Origin: Holothuria scabra
Taxonomy: Eukaryota > Echinodermata > Holothuroidea > Aspidochirotida > Holothuriidae
Assembly (NCBI GenBank): GCA_037179385.1
Contig: CM074184.1
Coordinates: 11,674,001-11,738,000, forward strand
DNA length: 64,000 nt
Reading direction: 5' to 3'
The position numbers and the translations under genes are program-made. Numbering within the stretch: the stretch's first letter is position 1; each line of letters starts with the position of its first letter. The notes beneath the pieces were generated by a model, which did not search any database, was not told the DNA's origin, and saw only the letters and a program-made list of their open reading frames with translations. This document shows positions 56,187 to 64,000 of this stretch, one piece after another.

Positions 56187-58023
56187 CAGTGGCGAAACCG
56201 AGGAGGGGGCATGGGGGTATGCATACCCCCTCTCCCCCACCGGGATGGTAAAAAATTGTATATGTAGCCAGGCTTATTGTAGCCTAGGCCTAATTACTTT
56301 TTAAAATACAGTGATAGTTGCTACATTTGATTACCCTATTTGGGGTCATATTCTTCAATAAAATGAAAAATGTAAATTATAATGTATCTATCTTCCGTAT
56401 CATTTGGTAAATTCCCGTTTTGTTTACACATTGCGCAATGACGAATGCTAGATCTAGCATTTTCCGAAAACGGCCGTTGGTAACGCTGTTTGTGACATAG
56501 CAATACGTGGGGCTACGACTACTGACGGATAATGGGCCAATCGTTGATACGAAGGCCTGTACGGGGATGTTGCAGGGTGTGTAGGCGGTACGAGTTGAGA
56601 TATGCATAAACAGATGAGATGAATATTTAGTTCTGGTTCAAGACGATTGGCGGTTCTATTCCGTTCGATTAACAGCCGGCAAAAAAAAAAAATTATTAAA
56701 ATTTAACTATATACAGATTGACTCAAGTGATCGGAACACATGCAGTCCACGGATTGGTTAAAAGTTTAACACATCAAATTAAGTAAACATTAAGGCATGT
56801 GCTGATCTAAATGACCACCGAGGAGGCTATAGAGGGTGAAATTGGCCACACCTTGAAAATATGGGATACAGCATACACGTGGAACTATAGGGAGAGGTAG
56901 TTTGTCACGTTCACGGTAATACGTGACGGGAAACAGGAAGGGCCCTGGGAATCTAGGACAAAAGGAAGCGAGAGTTGCTCTTAAACATTAAGATGGCGTT
57001 CCTGTTAAAGGTTATGGAGGTTGCACCATACTACATGACACTACGTACAGCTTACACATGACATAGCCTATAACTGTGTGACGGTAATCGAGTACACCCA
57101 GTATTAAATTCACATTGACCGTATAGTCCTTTGAAGTAATGACTACCTACACTTTCAAGACCATGTTTTGAAAGCTTGGGAGTTTCATAGTGGCCAAAAA
57201 TATTGAAATATTTAGCACCATTTTGCATCTCGGTCCCTTTTTTAGACACACAGGCGGGGCAGGGGGCTCTAAAAATGAAGAATACGGAAATTCAATTGTG
57301 GCCAATTGTGAGACCAGACTACTGTGTGGTTTTAACAACTCATGAAATTAAGAAATTCCCAATCAATTTTCTCTAATAAAAGCTCCACATACGTCATTAA
57401 TTGATTCAAGAAGGCAAAATTTTCCGCGCGCTTCGCGCGCCGCAAGTTGCAATTCCTTAGCAGGAGTGTTCGCTCATACATTCACTTTCGTAAACTTTCC
57501 GAGCCCTGGAAGTGACAAAATCGGAAATTTTCTACACTTGTGACACCAGATCACCAAGTGACACCGTTAACTACATACAGTGCTATTTTCGTAAATTTTC
57601 TTTCATAAGATTCGATACTTCGATACTTCCTTCTAAGCTCAAAAAATTTCGTCCGAGAGCCTCATTGCGTAGGCATTGGATGACATTATGTAGCAACAAC
57701 GATTTTGGTCGCGTGGATTTGCCGACTAAAATGCAAATTCTTCAATGATCCGGCAACTGTTCAAATTTCCTTGCAGGAAAACCAGAATCCCAATTTTTCT
57801 GCAACATAAGCTCCATATTTTCAAATATTTGGAAAGGGCAAAATTTGCAGCTCGCAAAGGACGCATACAGTGGTAATCACACTTTAAAAAATTTGGTAAA
57901 ATTTGTATGCTTGCCTACCACCTCCATTTTCCATTTCTAATAGGCATCAGAGACTAAAAAATTGACATACCTATGGTGGCGCTTCGCTCAGTGTACATTT
58001 GATTTCCCATCCACATGCAGACT

Positions 58024-58054
<31 letters not shown>

Positions 58055-58085
58055 AACACACTGCAAATTCCTGGATCCGCCACTG
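56187..58085. mobile_element. Possible hAT-type element, 1.9 kb
   Basis: CAGTGGCG at 56187 and its complement at the right end (58078-58085) are flanked by TTATGAAA and TAATGAAG, which match at 6 of 8 positions. Beyond the first 8 bases the TIRs diverge. A perfect 18 bp palindrome, GGGGGTATGCATACCCCC, lies near 56213-56230, and GCGCGCTTCGCGCGC near 57427. The two ends might belong to different elements. Confidence 0.4.
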
Positions 58086-58224
58086 TAATGAAGTGGCGAG
58101 GCAACTGATATTTTTACAATATTTTGTGTTTTTTCTGTTATACCTACAGTGTGCTTTAATACGACTAGGAAATGCCTTTGCCCCAGTGTGGATTAGCGAT
58201 TGCTCGATTCAGAGAATAACCTTT

Positions 58225-58400
58225 TCAAACAATGTTGTTAAAAAGTGGGATAATGACGAAAATGAGTATCCGTACTCGAAATATGTGAGTACTTCAACTG
58301 AATTCGTGCAATATTGTACGCAAAAACTCAGTTGAAGTACTCACTTGTATCGAGTAGGAGCACGCATTTTCTTCAGTATCCCATTTTTAAACCAGAATGC
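58225..58400. repeat. Long hairpin with ~75 bp arms
   Basis: The left arm, running through GTGGGATAATGACGAAAATG and GTGAGTACTTCAACTGA, is complementary to the right arm (TCAGTTGAAGTACTCAC and CATTTTCTTCAGTATCCCA). They are separated by a loop of about 25 bases (58305-58329). The stem has scattered mismatches. It may be a foldback MITE; a small-RNA hairpin is possible but unsupported. Confidence 0.6.
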
Positions 58401-58519
58401 AAAACTGCATTGAGGTTTCGATGATACACAAACGTTCCGTTTCAAATAATCCCATCATGTACCATTATCTTCTCATTCAAATGTTATACTAACATGTTCA
58501 AAAAATAATTTTGTTTTCC

Positions 58520-58690
58520 CACATGACCTTTGTCCCCCCCACCAAAAATAGGGATCATCTTCTTACCATAAGCATTCACAAACCACACGTGAAATCTATT
58601 TAAGTCTCCCACTTTAAGATGGGTTAACACCTATTAAACAAGGTTGTCATTCACATTTTGACCACCAGTGACCCTACAAAACCTTTAACC
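58520..58690. repeat. Isolated diverged monomer of the 145 bp satellite
   Basis: The order ACCAAAAATAGGGATCATCTTCT, GCATTCACAAACCA, GTGAAATCTAT and TTGACCACCAGTGACC parallels the satellite monomers starting near 59736, with many substitutions and an insertion. Confidence 0.5.
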
Positions 58691-59735
58691 TCTACACATT
58701 GCAATTTCAAAAGGCTTCGAGCTGACTTAAAGAAATGAAAAATAGGAATCATGCAAACCTTCTTTAAAAGTGGACCCCCCTCATGCTAGGGCAACCCTAA
58801 AAAACCATGGTACAATTAAGAAATGACATAATGATGGTTTTGATGGTTTTGTATAATTACCTGCAAAAAGTCTTGAGAGTTCACAACACTGTAAACTAAG
58901 GACCCTCTCCCCATCCTTTCCAGCTGAAAGGTTTAATAATACTTTTAAGACTTTGATGAGGGTTAGATTTCAGTGCAGAGGTTTGAACCAACCCCATAAA
59001 TACTGCAGAGTCGAGACATTATTTTTCAATGACACTTCGTAACACTTATATATATGGGAGGACTTTTGAACAGCTTCTCATAACACTAATATATATGGGA
59101 GAATTCGTAAGTTTTCCCCTGCTGCAGATACCACCCTGCTACCAAAATATGCTGCTGCATGCTTTATATCATGTTCTAGAACAAATAAAATATTGGTAGG
59201 AAAGCTAAATTTCCCACTAGGCTAGCCTAAGGATATTACACAGAAACATACATGTGTAGAATAGGTTCCAAATGTACATATATGCTATACATTAGGCAAT
59301 GGCAAAAGTGCCAAGACATTAGTCATGATGAAGAAAATTACATCGCAGGGAAAAACTTTACAACTAAAGCTCACAAAAGTACTGCAGATTGTTGTATAAG
59401 GGTTTTTTTACCAATGCCTTTTAAACATTTTTGATTTTCTTGGCCAAGTGGATTTTTGTTGATCCTCTTCAGTACTCGACTCTGCTTTGTGAAAGATGTA
59501 GCATCGGCTAGGCCTAACTTATTCCTACGTTAAGCCTAGGCAGAAAGTACTAGCCCACTTGCTCATTTGAACTATACAATTTAAGCCTAAACTTTTCAGT
59601 TTAGGGAGCTAGACACTTTGAGATTTCAACAAAGATCCTTAACATGTGAAAAGAGCAATTTTTGGAGGATATTCGTAATTGCGGAATCGAGGGTGAAAAT
59701 GGTAATTATTCCACCTAAATCAAGATACTTGGCAT
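58691..59735. other. Non-coding spacer
   Basis: No gene is seen. A short direct repeat of ATATATATGGGAG lies near 59047 and 59091. Confidence 0.3.
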
Positions 59736-61100
59736 CTCTGTAGGGACCATCTCCTAACTTTAACCCATTCACATTCCAAATATGAAATCTATCCAAGTTC
59801 CCTACCTTGTGATATTGTTGTCCCCCCGGAGACCCCAGATGACCTTTGACCTTTACCAAAACCAATAGGGACCATCCTCTGACTATAATGCATCCACAAA
59901 CCAAATATGAAATCTATTCAAGTTTCCTCCCTTGAGATATTGTGTTGACAAGATTTTCAGACTTTGACCCCCAGTGACCCCAGATGACCTTTGACTGCCA
60001 CCAAAAACAATATGAATCATCTTCTGACAATAACACATCCACGTATCAAATATGAAATCTATCCAAGTTCCCTATCTTGAAATATCGTGCTAACAAGATT
60101 TTCACACTTTGACCCCCGGTGACCCCAGATGACCTTTGACCTTCAACAAAACCAATAGGGACCATCCTCTGACTATAATGCATCACCAAACCAAATATGA
60201 AATCTATCCAAGTTTCCTCCCTTGAGATATTGTGTTGACAAGATTTTCAGACTTTGACCCCCGGTGACCCCAGATGACCTTTGACCTCCATCAAAAACAA
60301 TAGGGACCATCTTCTGACCATAACGCATCCACATACCAAATATGAAATCTATACAAGTTTCCCATCTTGAGATATCGTGCTAACAAAGTTTTCAGAAATT
60401 GACCCCTGCTGACCCCAGATGACCTTTGACCTCCGCCAAAAACAATAGGGACCATCTTCTGACCATAACGCATCCACATACCAAATATGAAATCTATCTA
60501 AGTTTCCTATCTTGAGATATTGTGCTAACGAGATTTTCAGACTTTGACCCCCGGTGACCCCAGATGACCTTTGACCTCCACCAAAAACAATAGGGACCAT
60601 CTTCTGACCATAATGCATCCACATACCAAATATGAAACCTATCCAAGTTTCCTATCTTGAGATTTTGTGCTAACGAGATTTTCAGACTTTGACCCCCGGT
60701 GACCCCAGATGACCTTTGACCTCCGTCAAAAACAATAGGGACCATCTTCTGACCATAACGCATCCACATACCAAATATGAAATCTATCCAAGTTTCCTAT
60801 CTTGAAATATTGTGCTAACGAGATTTTCAGATTTTGACCCCTGGTGACTCCAGATGACCTTTGACCTGCGTCAAAAACAATAGGGACCATCTTCTGACCA
60901 TAACGCATCCACATACCAAATATGAAATCCATACAAGTTTCCCATCTTGAGATATCGTGCTAACAAAGTTTTCAGAAATTGACCCCTGCTGACCCCAGAT
61001 GACCTTTGACCTGCGCCAAAAACAATAGGGTTCTTCCTCTCAACATGGGGCATCCATGTTTCAAGTTTGAAAATTGTCAGACATTTCTATCTTGAGATAT
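59736..61100. repeat. 145 bp satellite array, nine or more monomers
   Basis: The block TGACCTTTGACC starts at 59840, 59985, 60130, 60275, 60420, 60565, 60710, 60855 and 61000, exactly 145 bases apart each time (in the 59985 copy its last base is T). Each monomer also holds CAATAGGGACCATC, CATCCACAxACCAAATATG, TCTTGAGATAT and TTGACCCC. Monomers at the edges are more diverged than central ones. The array is followed by a CA microsatellite. Minus-strand open frames across several monomers arise from the repeat and are not evidence for a protein. Confidence 0.9.
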
Positions 61101-61121
61101 CGTGCTAACAAGCAAAGTGTC

Positions 61122-61189
61122 ACAAACACACACACACATACACACACACACACACATACACACACACACATACACACATACATACACAC
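61122..61189. repeat. (CA)n/(TACA)n microsatellite
   Basis: It lies at the right edge of the 145 bp satellite, directly after the final partial monomer. Confidence 0.9.
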
Positions 61190-61353
61190 GCCATCATGAT
61201 TGCATAGGTTTCTCTTATCATCGAAACCAACAAAACTGTTTAAAAGTTTTTTGAGTGTTTTCATATTTCATGACTTGTTTCTACTCACGTAACAATATTT
61301 TTCTCACTCAATTATAAAAATGTACAAGTATCCACTGGCTGACTTAACATTAA

Positions 61354-61648
61354 AGGCCCATTTCTCTCACCCCAAACAGTACCAATTCTCCTAACCTTCT
61401 TACTGAAACCCCTCCCACTATTGTCTTAAATTCATCCTCATCCAGACAAAATCTCAGTTTATTGCTTCAGGGTGAGTATAGAAATACTCAATTTTTACTA
61501 TCAAAACACTCTCAGTAACGTTCATGTTATGTAATATAAGCTTTGGCACTCTGCATTGTTTGAATTAGCTGTCAGTCAAAGAGCTGAGCCAATTGAGAAT
61601 TTCGGTACCCGGGTTCCAAATTGTAGTTGGGGTGAGAGGTTTGGCCCT
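61354..61648. mobile_element. TTAA-flanked MITE, family A copy 2
   Basis: Flanked by TTAA at 61350-61353 and 61649-61652. The left end AGGCCCATTTCTCTCACCCC and the right end (complement AGGGCCAAACCTCTCACCCC) are inverted repeats. It aligns over its length with 17927-18226 in opposite orientation, including TCCTCATCCAGACA and TTTATTGCTTCAGGGTGAGT. No coding capacity. Confidence 0.75.
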
Positions 61649-61652
61649 TTAA

Positions 61653-63050
61653 TATGTTTTATTTGTGTCCTGAAATATTAAGAAAGATACTTAGAAGAGA
61701 AATGGCAGGACATTTGTGAGATCTAGCTGTTGTTTTAAAACAAGTCTGGATCGACTGCTTTTGCATTTAACTAACACTTTTTTAATTAATTTTTTAAATC
61801 AGTTAAATAACATAAATATTCTGTTCTTCTACGAAAACAAACTTTTTCAGTTTAAAACATAGTTGCTAAACTGCCATTTTGACGTTCGTGGGGACTAACG
61901 GATATTTCCGGTTTTCAGCCACTTTCACGAAATCGGTTGGTTGCTGGGAATGAACTTTGCAATATCTTTGCTTTCCCATGGCGGGGGTGATTCTGAAAGG
62001 GTGTGTGTGTGTGTGTGTGTATGTGTGGGTTTGTCTTTGTGTAAAACAGAGGACCTAAACAATAGACTTCCAGGTCCTCGGTAGTAAATTCAAAAGATTT
62101 CTCAAGTCCTCGGTTGTCTAACAATAGACAGTCTATTGTGAAGGTTAGGGTTAAGTAAGCAGACACAATGGAGATGACAATGAAGTCCTCAGTTGTGTGT
62201 AAAAACACGACTGTGTGTGTGTGTGTGTGTGTAGGTGGCGGTCAGACCAGGACGAACTCTTAAGTGGCCCCGGGGTCCCACGGAAGCTTGAAGTGCATCC
62301 TCTAAGGTGCTGCGGTAGTGAGACCCCCTGAAGGTCCCGGCTGAAGAGGCCAGGGACAGAGTTTCGGTGGGATATAGAGAAAAACTCTGGGGTACTTACG
62401 AATTGAAATTTTAAATTCATAAGGTGGCATTTGACATGCCACAAAAACTCCATTTTGGAATAATAAATTTACTATGTGAGATTAACAGTCGTTCAGGATC
62501 GATAATGCAAGTGGCTTGAGGACCGAGGAGAAGCGATTATTTCGAGGGTTTTCCTGATTTATCTCTTCGGACATTTAGCGAAATCAGTAATTAAAAGGTG
62601 GAGAAAGGTGTAATGAAGGAGACGGTTCTTACCCCCCCCCCTCCTTCCTCGCTATGCATTTGTCCCTTGCTGCGGTCCCGCAGATGACACTTTCGATGCC
62701 TAACATCTTGCATGTAAACAATCTTTAATACGTCGGTAAATTAACACAGGTCTCTGTATTGCTGAGAATAATTTTAATTTGAAAACATCCTTGGGGGGAG
62801 GGTAACTCCCTTTTCGTTACGTATGACCATGGGGGAACTGGTTGCTTCAATGACTGTAGAAGAATTTTAATTTTAACTTGGCAATACATGGGGAAGGATA
62901 ACTTTCCCCTTTCGCCACGTAAGATCATGGGACAGTGGAAAATAGGGCATTTGACTAGTTTAATGTCAGTATTTTTATTGCATCGGAATTTTCTTCTTTC
63001 CAGTATATAAACTTTCAACTTTCATCTTGATCTATGGTCCTTTCTCTAAT
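61653..63050. other. Non-coding with GT microsatellites
   Basis: (GT)n tracts lie at 62001-62020 and 62212-62232. (A/G)GTCCTC(G/A)GT motifs repeat between 62040 and 62200. No gene is recognised. Confidence 0.3.
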
Positions 63051-63290
63051 ATTTTTGTCAGACCACGTGTTTGGTCTAACTGTAGAGCATCTGCATAACA
63101 CTCGGAAGGCCCTCTTTCGATTCCCATGTCGAGTTATACCAAAGATTCCAAAAATGGAACCTACTGCTGTTGTGCGCGATACTCTGCATAAGCAATGAAG
63201 TAGGCAAAACAAGCAAGGGAGCTAGTGAGACACACCTGGAAAAAGACCGGCTCGGCTTGAACCACTAGGTTGGAAACTGGGCCCTAAAAC
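63051..63290 (+). repeat. tRNA-derived SINE, copy 3
   Basis: The head is TTTGGTCTAACTGTAGAGCA (A-box-like) with TTTCGATTCCCATG (B-box-like, near 63116). The body is GGAACCTACTGCTGTTGTG, GAAGTAGGCAAAACAAGC and CTGGAAAAAGACCGG, ending in TTGAACCACTAGGTTGGAAA. It is the best-preserved head of the three copies. Confidence 0.7.
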
Positions 63291-64000
63291 TCCATCTAAG
63301 TAACTAACTCATACTGAATGAATAATGAAAGAATTTCATTCGATGAATGTTTAGATTCGAACCACAGTAGACCTATGGAAACAAAAACTAAAATGCAGAC
63401 CACGTTGGTTGAATCGATTGAAGAGTGTTCACAACGCCTTCAGTGCACACAGTCTTGTGAGTGGAAATGGACAGGATAGACCCAACGTTACTGTGTAGGG
63501 TGAACACCAACAACTTGCTTACATTATTATTAATGTAATCTCTCATATTCAGCCTACAATTATGGGGTTGTCTCCTCAGTAATAGCTTCTGCAACTGATG
63601 AAATAATCATGAAAAGCATCAAAAGTGACCTCGAGACCTTGACACTCGGACTGGATACAGTAATGAACCAAAGAGCTGAGGTAGAGAAACTGGAGTAGTA
63701 ATCCAGCAAAGAAGACAAAAAATTTTGGTCTAAGTACGTGAAAATTATGGTGAGGATTTGGAAGGAAAGGTTGTGAACCTAGCGCATGATATGGGTGTGG
63801 AAATGGTGAAAGCCGACATAAGTATATGGCATCGTCTCCATGGTAACGGAAGAAACCCACTTCCGGTGATTGCTTAGTTCGTTAGACGGAAAAGTAAAAC
63901 CAGCGTTATGACTTGAAAGCTAAAAAGAACATTCGAAATAAGAACGGATATAAGCAAGTGTTTGTCGTGGATGATCTGACAAGTATTAAAAGCAAAATCG
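63291..64000. other. Non-coding right edge
   Basis: I see no gene, repeat or RNA that can be supported in this stretch. Confidence 0.3.

Noticed and set aside
59840..61012. A CRISPR-like array, because of the regular spacing
   Set aside because: The whole 145 bp unit is conserved, not short repeats with unique spacers, and the setting is eukaryotic.
60291..61053. Overlapping minus-strand frames with a repeated ~48-residue unit
   Set aside because: The unit is the 145 bp satellite monomer. Because 145 is not a multiple of three, no frame persists beyond two monomers, which argues against a protein.

Overview
This window looks like nuclear DNA of a marine invertebrate, possibly an echinoderm or another non-vertebrate deuterostome. 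The evidence is indirect: coding is sparse, spliceosomal exon borders can be seen, and Ty3/gypsy, Tx1/L1-type and CR1/L2-like retroelements, hAT-type transposons, TTAA-flanked MITEs, a tRNA-derived SINE and satellite DNA are all present. Nothing in the sequence fixes the species. I see no bacterial genes, rRNA, convincing functional tRNA or CRISPR array.

Layout. 0.1-0.4 kb: first coding exon of a RecQ-like helicase, transcribed off the left edge. 2.2-2.7 kb: a 570 bp element with 38 bp terminal inverted repeats (TIRs). 3.5-8.3 kb: a hAT-type element with a perfect 8 bp target duplication, carrying two later insertions: a small rearranged Ty3/gypsy element (3981-6365) and a second hAT-type element (6390-7833). 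12.4-16 kb: a decayed Tx1/L1-type LINE on the minus strand. 16.8-18.6 kb: another hAT-type element with a TTAA MITE nested in it. 18.9-25.9 kb: repeats with internal minisatellites, degenerate ~178 bp tandem repeats and foldbacks. 27.8-28.3 kb: a possible LINE 3' remnant. 34.87-41.76 kb: a nearly intact, very young Ty3/gypsy element with 768 bp LTRs that differ at one base. It carries an extra SGNH-hydrolase-like ORF before gag, a frameshifted gag, and a complete protease-RT-RNase H-integrase pol whose ATG overlaps the gag stop. 42.7-47.4 kb: minus-strand candidate exons of an unrecognised gene; two of them are phase-compatible. 46.9, 49.2 and 63.1 kb: three copies of one SINE. 53.8-55.1 kb: a CR1/L2-like LINE remnant ending in a ~295 bp (CCGT)n array. 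59.7-61.1 kb: an exact 145 bp-period satellite whose monomers carry a nuclear-receptor-type DR1 motif.

How the parts relate. The only cooperating gene set is the 34.87-41.76 kb retrotransposon. Gag and pol should supply the particle, cDNA synthesis and integration functions. The role of the SGNH-like protein is unknown, and it is the most interesting item here. The rest is a mosaic of insertions whose order can be read from nesting and target-site duplications. The host coding signal amounts to the helicase exon, the candidate minus-strand exons and a doubtful receptor-like ORF.
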